A program made the translations under genes and the position numbers. From Roseibium aggregatum IAM 12614 (GTDB lineage Bacteria > Pseudomonadota > Alphaproteobacteria > Rhizobiales > Stappiaceae), in the NCBI RefSeq assembly GCF_000168975.1, contig NZ_AAUW01000002.1, positions 62,001 to 126,000 on the forward strand: a DNA stretch of 64,000 bases, in the 5' to 3' direction. Under the pieces are notes generated by a model. That model saw nothing but the letters and a program-made list of their open reading frames with translations. It ran no database searches and had not been told where the DNA came from. Shown here one piece after another: positions 27,392 to 36,785 of this stretch. Position 1 is the first letter of the stretch. Each line of letters begins with the position of its first letter.

Positions 27392-29824
27392 TTATGCGGC
27401 GATGAGGATGTGACTGTCCGAAAGCTTCTCCGCGAACTCGACGCCGCACCCTGCTCCGGTCTGGCGCACGACCTTGGCCTGCAGCACCGTGCCATCCAGG
27501 AACTCCAGCGTCAGGCGTTCGCCGTTCGGCAGATCGGTGACATTCAGGATCTGGGCACCCGTGATGCTGACATCGACCAGTTGAGCGGTGCGCTTGTGGC
27601 CATTCGCGCAGGTAAGGGTGACATCTTCGGAGATCGCCTTGCGTGTTGCCCGCCTGCGGTCCTCGACATCCTTGGTAACGTCGGCAAGAAACTTCTCGAC
27701 CTCCCGCGCCAGGCTGGAGCTCGCCTCCGAAACCAGATCAGAAGCCGTGCTGACAGATCCGGCTTCCGTGGATGTCTGTTCGACGGCACCGGAAACCGAA
27801 GACATGCTGCTGGCGGCGTTGCCGGTGCTGTCGCTGGCGGACCGCGCCGAGCGCGCGATTTCCTGGTTTGCCGCCCGCTGTTCTTCGATGGCCCCGGCCA
27901 CGGAACTGGTCAGGTTCTTGATGTCGGATACCTTGTCGGCGATATGCTCGATAGCCCCTGCCGCATCGCGAACCGAGGTCTGAATGCCCGTTATCCGGCC
28001 GGAAATCTCGTCCGTTGCCTTGGACGTCTGCTCCGCAAGCTGCTTGACTTCCGATGCCACGACCGCGAAGCCGCGGCCGGCTTCGCCTGCACGGGCCGCC
28101 TCGATGGTGGCGTTCAGTGCCAGAAGGTTGGTCTGCTCCGCGATGTCGCGAATGAGATTGACCACACTGCCGATATGTTCGGCGGCTTCCGACAACGTCT
28201 GAACGTTCCGGTTCGTCTCTTCCGCAGCTGTCACGGTTTCCAGAACGATGCGGGTTGTGGCTTCGGTCTGGTTGGCGATTTCCTGAACGGTGGCCGTCAT
28301 TTCTTCCGTCGCAGCAGCAACGGCGGCAACGTTTTCCGAGGCGCTGATGGAGGCCTGCCCTGCCTGATCGGACTCCGACTTGGCATTGATTGCGAGGTCT
28401 TCCAGCGTTGTGGCGGCTCCGCGCATGCGGTCCATCTGCTCGGACACGGTTGCCAGACGCTCGGACATGATCGACTTGAAGTGATTGATCACGCCCTCCA
28501 GGAAGGCCTGGCGCTGGCGTTCCTTATCACGCTCATTGCGGGCCTGATCTTCCAGGTGGCGGCGTTGAATGGCGTTTTCCTTGAAAATCGCAACGGCCTT
28601 GAACATGTCGCCGATCTCGTCGCCGCGCTTGGCGTCATCGGTCTCGACACGCGTATCGCCACCGGCAAGCCGGTTCATGGCGTCAACAACCTTGCCGATG
28701 GGTTTCGTGATCGTGCGTGCCGCAAAGAACCCGACTGCTCCAGCGACAACAAGCAGAACAAGCCCTGTTGCCAGCATGCGGTTGCGCATGGTCGTGACAG
28801 GTGCAACGGCCTCTTCATAGGTCTGCATGGCGATGATCACGAAGTTCTTGTCATGAAACGCAAATCTGATCGCGTCCACTTCCATGGGCTCTTCGCTGAA
28901 AAACGAACCTATCCCGAAGGCTTCACCAGAAGCGAAGGCCTTATCGATGATGGAATTGTCGACTTTCGTGACAAGAATGTCGTTTTCGTCGGACGTGAGC
29001 TCGGTATTGTTGCGCATCAACCGGTCCTCGCCGATCAGGACAAGCTCTCCTGTCTGACCAAGGCCGAGGTTATGGCTCATGAGCTCATCGATTTTTCCGA
29101 CAGGCATTTGATACGCAAGCACACCAACCGTCTCACCGGCAATACGAACCGGGTGTGCGATAAAACTGGCCGGAACACCAAGACTGGGCTCGTAAGGCGC
29201 GAAATCCTCGAATGCGACCTTCCCGTGCTCCGTGATTGACATCGCCTTGCGATAGACTTCACCAAGGTCGGTACCGGCCCACTTGCCTCCGCCAGCATTG
29301 AAGTTGGTCGCGAAGTCCTGCTCCTTGAACACCGAATAAACAAGGTTGCCCTCGGTATCGAACAGGAAGACATCGTAGTATTCGTTGTCCTGCTGAAGCT
29401 GCCGGAACCAGGGATGATATTTTGCATGCACCTCGTCGTAGTCGGTGCCGGTGTCACCCTTGTCGAGTAGATGTTTTTCACCATTGGGATGCGGGTTGTC
29501 GGTAATATAGGCTTTCTGCAGCGCCGGACCCGGCTCGCCACCGGACTGTTTCCAGTTTCTCCAGACTGACGAAAATTCCTGAGCGGCTGCGGCGGTTCCC
29601 GGATGATCTGCAACCAGCGAAAGGTCCCGCTCGATCACCTCCAGAAAATCGAGCGTTTCCTGCTTCGATATCTTCGCAGCCGCCATAAGGCGTTCTCGCG
29701 TCTGCTGGTTGACGCTTGCTGCGGACGTCACATAACTGGAAACACCAATACCGATACCGACCACCGCAGCAGCGCCCAATACCAGCGCCGGGATCTTTTT
29801 CGACAAACGCATGCCTGAGAACAT
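27392..29824 (-). CDS. Methyl-accepting chemotaxis protein with C-terminal PilZ domain
   Basis: An 810-residue chemoreceptor. A first membrane span ([19 protein letters not shown]) is followed by a long periplasmic sensor region near 35-350, resembling a dCache module. A second span ([15 protein letters not shown]), a HAMP domain and the signalling hairpin follow; the conserved tip is [20 protein letters not shown]. The last 85 residues form a PilZ domain with RRRATR and DVSITGA, the c-di-GMP-binding RxxxR and DxSxxG motifs. ATG 29824 follows a G-rich stretch (AAAGGGGGG); ATG 29857 is an alternative. It probably links chemotaxis with c-di-GMP level. The ligand is unknown. Confidence 0.92.
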   Translation of the reverse strand: MFSGMRLSKKIPALVLGAAAVVGIGIGVSSYVTSAASVNQQTRERLMAAAKISKQETLDFLEVIERDLSLVADHPGTAAAAQEFSSVWRNWKQSGGEPGPALQKAYITDNPHPNGEKHLLDKGDTGTDYDEVHAKYHPWFRQLQQDNEYYDVFLFDTEGNLVYSVFKEQDFATNFNAGGGKWAGTDLGEVYRKAMSITEHGKVAFEDFAPYEPSLGVPASFIAHPVRIAGETVGVLAYQMPVGKIDELMSHNLGLGQTGELVLIGEDRLMRNNTELTSDENDILVTKVDNSIIDKAFASGEAFGIGSFFSEEPMEVDAIRFAFHDKNFVIIAMQTYEEAVAPVTTMRNRMLATGLVLLVVAGAVGFFAARTITKPIGKVVDAMNRLAGGDTRVETDDAKRGDEIGDMFKAVAIFKENAIQRRHLEDQARNERDKERQRQAFLEGVINHFKSIMSERLATVSEQMDRMRGAATTLEDLAINAKSESDQAGQASISASENVAAVAAATEEMTATVQEIANQTEATTRIVLETVTAAEETNRNVQTLSEAAEHIGSVVNLIRDIAEQTNLLALNATIEAARAGEAGRGFAVVASEVKQLAEQTSKATDEISGRITGIQTSVRDAAGAIEHIADKVSDIKNLTSSVAGAIEEQRAANQEIARSARSASDSTGNAASSMSSVSGAVEQTSTEAGSVSTASDLVSEASSSLAREVEKFLADVTKDVEDRRRATRKAISEDVTLTCANGHKRTAQLVDVSITGAQILNVTDLPNGERLTLEFLDGTVLQAKVVRQTGAGCGVEFAEKLSDSHILIAA

Positions 29825-30136
29825 TCGCCCCCCCTTTGATGGCCAATTTGCCAACAACCAAAATCAGACGCAGGGTAAGGACAAGGAGCGAACGAGTTAC
29901 TAATTTTACCGCTTAGAGTTATCTTCGAGTAAATAAAACGACAAGAATTATAAAAATAAACAAGATCGCACTGTCAATATTCACAATACCTGTATTTTGG
30001 ATCGTGATTTTGTTCTTGAAAACCTCAGTCTTCGATCGAATCACAGCGTCCTACCCCTAGGGCACACCTCTATAAGTGAAGACCGAAATGGCGTCAGGAA
30101 GGGAGCTCAGAGCGGGTTCATTTATGGGTCCACACC
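29825..30136. other. 312-bp AT-rich gap upstream of the chemoreceptor gene
   Basis: No gene is supported. The part 29890-30010 is much more AT-rich than its surroundings and should contain the chemoreceptor promoter on the minus strand. No unambiguous hexamer pair was fixed. Confidence 0.4.
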
Positions 30137-31045
30137 CTAGGCTGGTTCGAGACACGCAACCAGAGCACCACGGTGCTGGATCACGTTACCGGCGAGATTT
30201 GCGCCTGCATCGACGCTTTCCGCAAGGCTGCCGTCGCAAAGATATTTCGCCAGAAAAGCAGCATTGAAACTGTCTCCGGCGGCCGTCGTGTCGACGATGT
30301 TCGAAACCGGCGCCGGCTGAAAAGCCTGCCGCGACCCCGCGTCCGCACAGATCACCTGTTCAGGGCCGTTCTTGACCACGACCATGCCGGCGCCGGCAGC
30401 CAGATAGCGGTCGGCACTGACGTCCGGCGTCGCGTCGCCGAAATGGGCCAATTCGTCCTCGAAGGACGGCATCAGGAAATCGCAGCAGCCGGCAGCATCC
30501 GTGACGCTTGCACGCATGGTGTCCGCATCTTCCCAAAGACGCGGGCGCAGGTTCGGGTCGAACGCCGTTTTGGCGCCGGCTTTTCGTGCGGTTCTGAGTG
30601 CATCCAAGAATGTTGCCCGGTCCTCCGGCGGAAGGATGGCGAGGGTAATGCCGCTGAAATAGATCAGCCCCGCCCCGGAGAGCGCCGACGCCAGATGCTC
30701 CTTGTCGGCTGCCAGGCAACGGGCCGCGGATTGGGAGCGCCAGTAGGCAAAGCTGCGTTCGCCATTTTTCAACTGGATCATGTAGAGACCGACAGTCCGG
30801 TCGTCCCGCTTCTGGATAGCGGACGTCTCCAGATCCGATGCCTTCAGGAAAGACAGCATCTCTTCCGACACCTGATCGCGGCCGACGGCGGTGTAGTAAC
30901 CGACGGTCCAGTCGGCAGGCAGGCATTTGCGCGCATACCAGGCGGTGTTCAGCGTATCGCCCGCAAACCCCATGGCGTAAGTACCCTCGCCCGTTGGCGC
31001 CATCTCAACCATACATTCGCCAACGGCAAGGAATTTGAGTGACAC
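30137..31045 (-). CDS. kdgK: PfkB-family sugar kinase, probable 2-dehydro-3-deoxygluconokinase
   Basis: A 302-residue kinase expected to phosphorylate 2-keto-3-deoxygluconate. The N-terminal LAVGECMVEM and FAGDTLNTAWYA are typical of KdgK. FDPNLRPRLWED and the PfkB signature 2 DTTAAGDSFNAAF, with the catalytic Asp in AAGDSF, are intact. GTG at 31045 is the start, with GAGGAG 7-8 bases upstream. It lies downstream of a CUT1 transporter on the same strand, after a hairpin. The imported sugar would need to be converted to KDG by enzymes not seen here; another PfkB substrate is possible. Confidence 0.85.
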   Translation of the reverse strand: MSLKFLAVGECMVEMAPTGEGTYAMGFAGDTLNTAWYARKCLPADWTVGYYTAVGRDQVSEEMLSFLKASDLETSAIQKRDDRTVGLYMIQLKNGERSFAYWRSQSAARCLAADKEHLASALSGAGLIYFSGITLAILPPEDRATFLDALRTARKAGAKTAFDPNLRPRLWEDADTMRASVTDAAGCCDFLMPSFEDELAHFGDATPDVSADRYLAAGAGMVVVKNGPEQVICADAGSRQAFQPAPVSNIVDTTAAGDSFNAAFLAKYLCDGSLAESVDAGANLAGNVIQHRGALVACLEPA

Positions 31046-31089
31046 GGCGGGGCTCCTCGGGCTTCGGGGATCGAAAAACTAAAGATGAA

Positions 31090-31111
31090 AATCCCGCAGA
31101 AATCCGGGATT
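31090..31111 (-). terminator. Hairpin between the permease gene and the kinase gene
   Basis: AATCCCG (31090-31096) and CGGGATT (31105-31111) pair with an 8-base loop. Read on the minus strand, the stem is followed by TTCATC, so it would weaken transcription into the kinase gene. Confidence 0.5.
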
Positions 31112-31236
31112 TAAATCCATTAGCATAAAAGCCCCTGCCAGAAAAAGTGCCCAACAGCCAATGACTTGAGCCAAAGCGGTTTGGCCATTCAGCAAAAGCG
31201 CATCCCCCCCCGGTTTCCGCCGTTTCCTGATTAATT

Positions 31237-32058
31237 TTATTTGATGCCCGCACGCATGAAGCTTTGGACAAACTGGCGCTGGAAGAGAAGGAAGGCAATC
31301 AGCAACGGCCCGGAGGTCATCAGCGTGGCCGCATTGATGACCGACCATTCCACCCCGCTGTCGATCGCCGAGAAGATGCTGAGACCGACGGTTACGGGCC
31401 GGGTGTCCACCGAGTTGGTCACGATCAGCGGCCACAGGAAATTGTTCCAGTGGTGACTGACGGAAACGAGGCCATAGGCAAGATAGGTCGGCTTTGCGAG
31501 CGGAATATAGACCCGCCACAACACGCCCAGAACCGACGCGCCCTCGATGCGGGCTGCCTCGTCCAGTTCCTTCGGAATTGTCATGAAGGTTTGCCGCAGC
31601 AGGAAGATACCGAAGCCCGACGCGATGTAGGGCAGCGCGATGGCAGGGATGGTATCCACCAGGTTGAGCAGCCGAATGGTCTGATAGTTTTCCACCATCA
31701 GGATGTCGGGCATCACCAGAAGCTGCAGCAGAACCAGGGTGAAGAGGAGATTGCGCCCTGGAAACTGAAACCTTGCAAAGGCAAAGGCGGCCAGAGTGCC
31801 GAGGAAAAACTGCCCGGCGAGGATCAGCGACACCAGCAGGAAGGTGTTCAGGAAATAGCGCGCGAAAGGCGCCGCATCCCAGGCCTTGGCGAAATTGTCC
31901 AGCGTCAGCGGGGCCAGAAGCTCGAACCTTGCCTCGTAGGCTGCCGGATGAAAGGCGGTCCACACGGCATAGGCCAGCGGCAGCACCCAAAGCAGCGCCA
32001 ATGACCAGGCAGCAAAGGTGTTGAGTATCCTGTCGAGGGAGAAGCCGGTGCCGGTCAT
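31237..32058 (-). CDS. ABC sugar transporter, permease 2 (UgpE/MalG-like)
   Basis: A 273-residue inner-membrane protein with about six spans (LNTFAAWSLALLWVLPLAYAV as the first). The EAA loop is DEAARIEGASVLGVLWRVYIP and the family-type end is QSFMRAGIK. It overlaps the first permease gene by 4 bases. Together they form the channel of a CUT1 importer whose binding protein (33067) and ATPase (34416) are encoded just upstream on the same strand. Confidence 0.92.
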   Translation of the reverse strand: MTGTGFSLDRILNTFAAWSLALLWVLPLAYAVWTAFHPAAYEARFELLAPLTLDNFAKAWDAAPFARYFLNTFLLVSLILAGQFFLGTLAAFAFARFQFPGRNLLFTLVLLQLLVMPDILMVENYQTIRLLNLVDTIPAIALPYIASGFGIFLLRQTFMTIPKELDEAARIEGASVLGVLWRVYIPLAKPTYLAYGLVSVSHHWNNFLWPLIVTNSVDTRPVTVGLSIFSAIDSGVEWSVINAATLMTSGPLLIAFLLFQRQFVQSFMRAGIK

Positions 32059-32945
32059 TTGTAATGCACCTTGCGGTCGAAGAAGAAGAACTGGCCGATG
32101 GCGAGCAGCGACAGAAGCACCAGCAGGGCAACGGTCAGCGTCGCGCCATAGGCGGTTTCCCAGAAGCGGAAGGCGACCTCGTAGATGTAGAACAGCAGCA
32201 GCGCCGATGCGTTGTCGGGCCCGCCGTCCGTCAGAATGAAGATATGGTCAACCAGGCGGAAGGAATTGATGACCGCATTGACGCAGACGAACAGGGTTGT
32301 CGGCATCAGGAGCGGAAAGGTGATCCGCCAGAAAACAGTCCAGCGCCCGGCGCCTTCGATCTGCGCGGCCTCCTTCAGCGTGACCGGGATCGCCTGCAGC
32401 GCCGCCAGATAGAAGATCATGAAGAACCCGGCTTCCTTCCAGACCGTCACCACGATGATCGCGTTGAGCGCGGTGTCCGGGTTGCCGAGGTAATTGCTTG
32501 CCGGCCAGCCAAACAGGGCACCGGTGATCTGGTCGACCAGACCGAACCCGGGCGTATAGAAGAACAGCCAGATGTTGGCGACGGCGATCAGCGGCAGAAC
32601 GGTCGGCGTGAAATAGGCCATGCGAACGAAACTTCTGCCTGCCAGCCTGTCGTTGACCCAGAGCGCCATGACGATGGCCAGGCCCACGGACGCCGGAATG
32701 GTGCCGAAGGCGAACCAGACGTTGTTCCACAGCACTTTCCAGAACACGGGATCGTCCAGCATGCGCTCATAGTTGGATAGGCCGATGAACTTGGCCGGAC
32801 GGCGTCCGCGCGGGGTGGAAAAGAAGCTGTTGAGGAACGTGGTCACGGCGGGGATGTGGGTAAAGGCAAACAGAAACACCATTGCCGGCAGCAACAGCAG
32901 CCAGCCGTGGATCCAGTCGCGTTTCAAGGCAAAGCCCCGCTTCAT
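32055..32945 (-). CDS. ABC sugar transporter, permease 1 (UgpA/MalF-like)
   Basis: A 296-residue protein with six hydrophobic spans, the first being WLLLLPAMVFLFAFTHIP. The EAA loop is KEAAQIEGAGRWTVFWRITFP. The family feature FFSTPRGRRPAKFIGLSNYE between the first two spans is present. It ends 4 bases into permease 2 (ATGA). It is separated from the binding-protein gene by 121 bp containing a hairpin. Confidence 0.92.
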   Translation of the reverse strand: MKRGFALKRDWIHGWLLLLPAMVFLFAFTHIPAVTTFLNSFFSTPRGRRPAKFIGLSNYERMLDDPVFWKVLWNNVWFAFGTIPASVGLAIVMALWVNDRLAGRSFVRMAYFTPTVLPLIAVANIWLFFYTPGFGLVDQITGALFGWPASNYLGNPDTALNAIIVVTVWKEAGFFMIFYLAALQAIPVTLKEAAQIEGAGRWTVFWRITFPLLMPTTLFVCVNAVINSFRLVDHIFILTDGGPDNASALLLFYIYEVAFRFWETAYGATLTVALLVLLSLLAIGQFFFFDRKVHYK

Positions 32946-33020
32946 GATCTAGGCTCCAATAAGGAGAAAGAGACCGACCTGAGTTACCTTGCGGTGAGGA
33001 CGGCGAAAGGTCTGGGGAAC

Positions 33021-33058
33021 GGGGCGGAACGCCGGAGTGGGATCCGGTGCTCCGCCCC
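33021..33058 (-). terminator. Stem-loop between binding-protein and permease genes
   Basis: GGGGCGGA (33021-33028) pairs with TCCGCCCC (33051-33058), with an inner CCGGA/TCCGG stem. It lies 8 bp beyond the binding-protein stop on the minus strand. Confidence 0.6.
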
Positions 33059-33066
33059 GAATGGCG

Positions 33067-34350
33067 TTAGCGGTATTCGCTCAGGATCTCTTCGGCCTGC
33101 GCCTGAGCTTCCTTCAGCGCCGTTTCGGCGTCCTTCTGGCCGGTGATGGCAGCCGCAAGCGCATCGTTGAAGATGCCGGTCACGCGCTGGTTCTGGTACG
33201 TCGCCAGCTCAGCCTTGGCGAATTCAAGCTGGTCACGGGCAACCAGCACAGCCGGGAAATCGGCTGCATAGGCCTTCATCGTGTCGGAGTCCCAGGTTTC
33301 GGCGCGCGGAGCGACGTAACCGGTTGCGATGGTCCACTTGGCGGACTGTTCCGGAGCGGTGATCCATTGCACGAACTTGACGGCGGCCTTGTTCTGTTCG
33401 TCGGACGCGCCCTTGAACAGGTAGAAGTTGCCGCCGCCAGTCGGTGCGCCGCGCTGCGCCTTTTCCGGCAGCATGGCAACGCCGAACTTGAACGGAGCAT
33501 TGTCACGCACGTTGGTGAGGTTGCCGGTGGAGGTCCACATCATGGCCGTCTGGCCTTCGAAGAAGGCTTTCGGCGTTGCGCCCCATTCGATGATGCCCGG
33601 AGCCATCACTTCGTATTTGGTGCTGAGATCAACCATGTACTGAAGGGCCTCAACCACCTTCGGATCATCGAAGTTGGTCTTGTTGCCCTCCGCATTGGCC
33701 AGGATCGCGCCGTTTTCGATGGCAAGGCCCTGGAACAGCCAGTACGGGAACCCGGAAGACGGAATGCGCACGCCCCACTGGGTGACGTTGCCGCTGTCGT
33801 CTTTCCTGGTCAACTTCTTGCCGAATTCCACCATTTCGTCCCAGGTCGCCGGGGCGACTTCCGGGTCGAGACCGGCAGCCTCGAAGGCTTCCTTGTTCCA
33901 GTAGAGCACCGGCGTGGAGCGCTGGAACGGGATGCCGTAGGTCTTGCCGCCGGTCTGGCTGTTTTCCATGAACGCCGGATAGAAGCCCTCGAGCCATTTC
34001 TTGTCTTCGTCGCTGGTCAGATAGTCGTCGAAGGGCTGGATCAGGTCTTCATCGATCAGGGTGAACATGTCGGCAGACAGGATCACCGAAAGCTGGGGCG
34101 GGTTGCCGCCACGCGAAGCGGTGATCGCCTTGGCGACGGTGTCCTGATAGGAGCCGGCATAAACGGCATCGATGGTCACATCCGGGTTCTGCGCAACATA
34201 GGCGTCGGTCAGTTCCTGGATGGTTTCAGCAGCTTTTCCGCCAACAGCGACCGGAAAATAGAATTGCAAGTCAACAGCCTGAGCGGAGGCCCAGGTGCTG
34301 AAGGTAAGCGCCGTTGCGGCAACGGCTTTCAGGAAAGTGGACTTCAACAT
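33067..34350 (-). CDS. ABC sugar transporter, periplasmic binding protein (UgpB-like)
   Basis: A 427-residue family-1 binding protein. Residues 1-25 are a signal peptide (KAVAATALTFSTWASAQA). The mature part shows LQFYFPVAVGGKAAETIQEL, YAGSYQDTVAKAI and a WTSTGNLTNVRDNAPFKFGV segment (in blocks), close to UgpB-type proteins for glycerol-3-phosphate or related ligands. The ligand is not fixed: the downstream kinase suggests a sugar acid or sugar. It is encoded between its ATPase and its permeases, an order common in alphaproteobacterial CUT1 loci. Confidence 0.92.
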   Translation of the reverse strand: MLKSTFLKAVAATALTFSTWASAQAVDLQFYFPVAVGGKAAETIQELTDAYVAQNPDVTIDAVYAGSYQDTVAKAITASRGGNPPQLSVILSADMFTLIDEDLIQPFDDYLTSDEDKKWLEGFYPAFMENSQTGGKTYGIPFQRSTPVLYWNKEAFEAAGLDPEVAPATWDEMVEFGKKLTRKDDSGNVTQWGVRIPSSGFPYWLFQGLAIENGAILANAEGNKTNFDDPKVVEALQYMVDLSTKYEVMAPGIIEWGATPKAFFEGQTAMMWTSTGNLTNVRDNAPFKFGVAMLPEKAQRGAPTGGGNFYLFKGASDEQNKAAVKFVQWITAPEQSAKWTIATGYVAPRAETWDSDTMKAYAADFPAVLVARDQLEFAKAELATYQNQRVTGIFNDALAAAITGQKDAETALKEAQAQAEEILSEYR

Positions 34351-34415
34351 CAGTTTACTTCCTAAGGTTTGAAAACCCGCAGATCTGCGGTCGGTCTACG
34401 CGGGCGCGCAGCAGG

Positions 34416-35504
34416 TCAGGAGCGCAACAGGGCTCCAAATTCGGAAATGAGATCGTCACGGCGGCAGCCGGTATCGGCGTCGAAAACATGAAGGGCGTCC
34501 GGCGAAAAGCCGAGCTGCACGGATTGACCGGGCGTGAAGGCCCGGTTCGCCGGAAGGCGCACCTGAAAACTGGTGCCGGCAACTTCGCAATCGGCCAGCA
34601 CGTCCGCGCCCAGATATTCGACGGCACGAACAGCGGCGTTCACCGGGCCGCCATCTTCCAGGTGCATGGCCTCCGGACGCAGGCCGAGCTTGAAGTCCGG
34701 CGCGGTGCACAGCTTGCGGAAGGCGTTGGCGGGAAAGAGGTTCATTGGCGGCGTACCTATGAAGCGGGCCGCAAAGGGCGTCGCCGGTTTTTCATAGAGA
34801 TCCCGTGGGCTCGCCACCTGCTCCAGCCGGCCACCGTTCAAAAGCACCACCTGGTCGGCCATGGTGATGGCCTCGACCTGATCATGCGTGACATAAACCA
34901 TGGTGAAGCCGAGCTGCTGCTGCAGCGCACGGATCTCCACCCGCATTTCATGGCGCAGCTTGGCATCGAGATTGGACAGTGGCTCGTCCATCAGGCAGAT
35001 CGGCTTTTCACCGATGATTGCCCGCCCGAGCGCGACACGCTGCTGCTGCCCACCCGAAAGCTGCCCCGGCTTGCGCTCCAGCAACTGGCCAAGACCCAGA
35101 AGATCGGCCACCCGTGCAAGACGCCGGTCCCGCTCGGCCCTACCGACCCGGCGGACCTTGAGGCCGAAAACGATGTTCTCGCCAACATTCAGATGCGGAA
35201 ACAGCGCGTAGGATTGAAACACCATGGACAGGTCGCGCTTGGCCGATGGTTGGCCGGTAACATCCTCTCCACCGATCAGAATGCGTCCGCTGCTGACAGT
35301 CTCAAGCCCCGCGATCATGCGCAGCGTCGTCGACTTGCCGCAGCCCGACGGCCCCAGAAGCGCCGTGAACGAACCTGCGGGAATCTCGATCGACAGCGCA
35401 TCGACAGCCACCGTCTCGCCCCAGGTGCGCGACACCTGCTCAAGAACAATCGGCTTGCCGGCACCAGGGGTCTTGGGGCCTGGGATATGCGGAGCTGATG
35501 TCAC
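34416..35504 (-). CDS. ABC transporter ATP-binding protein (UgpC/MalK-like)
   Basis: A 362-residue ATPase: Walker A GPSGCGKST near residues 53-61, signature LSGGQQQR, Walker B ICLMDEPLSNLDA, and a C-terminal TOBE/OB region near 240-360 that often carries regulatory contacts. It overlaps the DeoR-type regulator gene by 4 bases. It serves the importer encoded downstream. Proteins of this type can energise more than one CUT1 permease, so it might also serve the galactoside importer at 1600-3367, which has no ATPase gene. Confidence 0.93.
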   Translation of the reverse strand: MTSAPHIPGPKTPGAGKPIVLEQVSRTWGETVAVDALSIEIPAGSFTALLGPSGCGKSTTLRMIAGLETVSSGRILIGGEDVTGQPSAKRDLSMVFQSYALFPHLNVGENIVFGLKVRRVGRAERDRRLARVADLLGLGQLLERKPGQLSGGQQQRVALGRAIIGEKPICLMDEPLSNLDAKLRHEMRVEIRALQQQLGFTMVYVTHDQVEAITMADQVVLLNGGRLEQVASPRDLYEKPATPFAARFIGTPPMNLFPANAFRKLCTAPDFKLGLRPEAMHLEDGGPVNAAVRAVEYLGADVLADCEVAGTSFQVRLPANRAFTPGQSVQLGFSPDALHVFDADTGCRRDDLISEFGALLRS

Positions 35505-36307
35505 GCCTCATCCCCATTGTCGGCCACGAACACTTCTGTATTCGTGCCTTCCAGTGACGCCAGGAAGACATCCGACACCGGACAATCGGTGAAGATCGCA
35601 TCGACATCGCTGAGCTGGCCGCCGCGCACATGGGCATTCCGGCCGAACTTGCTGTGATCCAGCACCAGAAAGGACCTGCGGCAATTGGCAAGGATGGACT
35701 GGCGCGCGGCCACTTCATCCTCATGGAAATCCAGCAACGTGCCGTCTTCATCCACCCCGGCGACACCAAAAATGCCGATATCAACCTTGTAGTTGGAGAA
35801 GAACGCCTGCGCTGCCGCCCCCAGCACGTCGCGGTCTCCATGGCGCAGACGGCCACCCGTGATCGTCACCTGAAACGACGGATTGACCGAGGCGGTGAAA
35901 GCAACGTTCAGATTGTTGGTGAAGACCGCCAGCTTCTCATGCCCGACGAGTGCCTGCATCACGATCTCCGGCGTGGTGCCGATGGAAAAGGCGATCGACT
36001 GGTTGTTGCCCACATGCCCGGCGACCAGCTTCGCGATGAGCTGCTTTTCCGGAAGGTTCAGAATCTGCCGGGTGGAATAGTGGATGTTGGACGCCGGCGC
36101 GGGCGGTTCGACGCCGCCATGGGTCCGGCGCAGGATGCCAAGTTCGCAAAGACCGTTGACATCCCGGCGGATCGTCTGAGTGGTCACCTCGAACCGGTCT
36201 GCCAGCTCCTCGACGGACGCAAATCCAGCCTTTTGTACCAGATCCGCAATTTCGGCCTGACGCTTTGAAATATCTATTTGCCCAAGCATGTTCTTCTGAT
36301 CCGCCAT
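35501..36307 (-). CDS. DeoR-family transcriptional regulator
   Basis: A 268-residue regulator with a DeoR winged helix near residues 12-68 (RQAEIADLVQKAGFASVEEL, TTQTIRRDVNGLCELGILRR, THGG). The sugar-phosphate sensing domain follows (IAFSIGTTPEIVMQAL, FTNNLNVA, TITGGRLR, GIFGVAGVDEDGT). It is the first gene of the operon that includes ATPase, binding protein and permeases, and lies 90 bp downstream of a large dyad that is its likely operator. The effector would be a phosphorylated sugar, consistent with the sugar kinase in the same cluster. Confidence 0.92.
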   Translation of the reverse strand: MADQKNMLGQIDISKRQAEIADLVQKAGFASVEELADRFEVTTQTIRRDVNGLCELGILRRTHGGVEPPAPASNIHYSTRQILNLPEKQLIAKLVAGHVGNNQSIAFSIGTTPEIVMQALVGHEKLAVFTNNLNVAFTASVNPSFQVTITGGRLRHGDRDVLGAAAQAFFSNYKVDIGIFGVAGVDEDGTLLDFHEDEVAARQSILANCRRSFLVLDHSKFGRNAHVRGGQLSDVDAIFTDCPVSDVFLASLEGTNTEVFVADNGDEA

Positions 36308-36397
36308 CGTCCCCTTTCCTTCCGCAGCCGCGGAAGGCCAGCTACTCCAAAGGCATCATGTTGACTCGAAAAAGTCTGACTTCGAAGCCCGTTAAAA

Positions 36398-36437
36398 CAT
36401 TTTCATATGAACCTTATTCGACGCTCATATGAAAATG
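36398..36437. promoter_or_regulatory. 40-bp dyad operator upstream of the DeoR-type regulator
   Basis: CATTTTCATATGA (36398-36410) and TCATATGAAAATG (36425-36437) are exact reverse complements separated by 14 bp. Each half contains the near-palindrome TTCATATGAA/CTCATATGAA. The size and double-site layout suit a DeoR-family oligomer. Confidence 0.7.
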
Positions 36438-36682
36438 ATGTGACAATAGAGGATCGAACGGGACGAAGGAACACGAGCAGAGCTCTGCAACCGGGGATGG
36501 CGCTCATATCCCCGGATCGAGGAATATTCTTTTTTCAGAGGGAATTGCCGTGTCCTGTTCAGCGCTCCGTTAAACCGGTTATCCGGCAAAGGCCTGAACT
36601 GTACGGACTTCAGTAAAGATGCCGCCGGACAAAAGATAAGACAGCTCAGGAGCAAGAAGTTTACGCGCTACGCTCAAGGTTA

Positions 36683-36697
36683 TGTAATAAAATTACA
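36683..36697. promoter_or_regulatory. 15-bp dyad TGTAAT-N3-ATTACA upstream of alkaline phosphatase
   Basis: TGTAAT (36683-36688), AAA, ATTACA (36692-36697) is a perfect dyad 89 bp before the phosphatase start and 11 bp before the Pho-box repeats. The binding protein is unknown. Confidence 0.4.
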
Positions 36698-36707
36698 AAT
36701 CTGTTTC

Positions 36708-36734
36708 GTCATCTAACTGTCAATCAAATGTCAC
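36708..36734 (+). promoter_or_regulatory. Pho box: tandem 11-bp repeats upstream of alkaline phosphatase
   Basis: GTCA occurs at 36708, 36719 and 36730, exactly 11 bp apart. The last two repeats read CTGTCAA TCAA ATGTCAC, close to the PhoB consensus CTGTCAT-N4-CTGTCAT. It lies 50 bp before the phosphatase start, so the gene is very likely induced by phosphate starvation through PhoB. Confidence 0.75.
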
Positions 36735-36785
36735 GCAGCATTTTTATGTAGCTCACGGGAAGCACCCTCACCTCCGGGAGATATC

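Noticed and set aside
27410-29239. 609-codon open frame on the plus strand
   Set aside because: Antisense to the chemoreceptor gene; no domain pattern.
31079-32131. 350-codon minus-strand frame over the permease gene
   Set aside because: It shares the strand but not the frame of the permease at 31237-32058, whose EAA loop and spans are correct.
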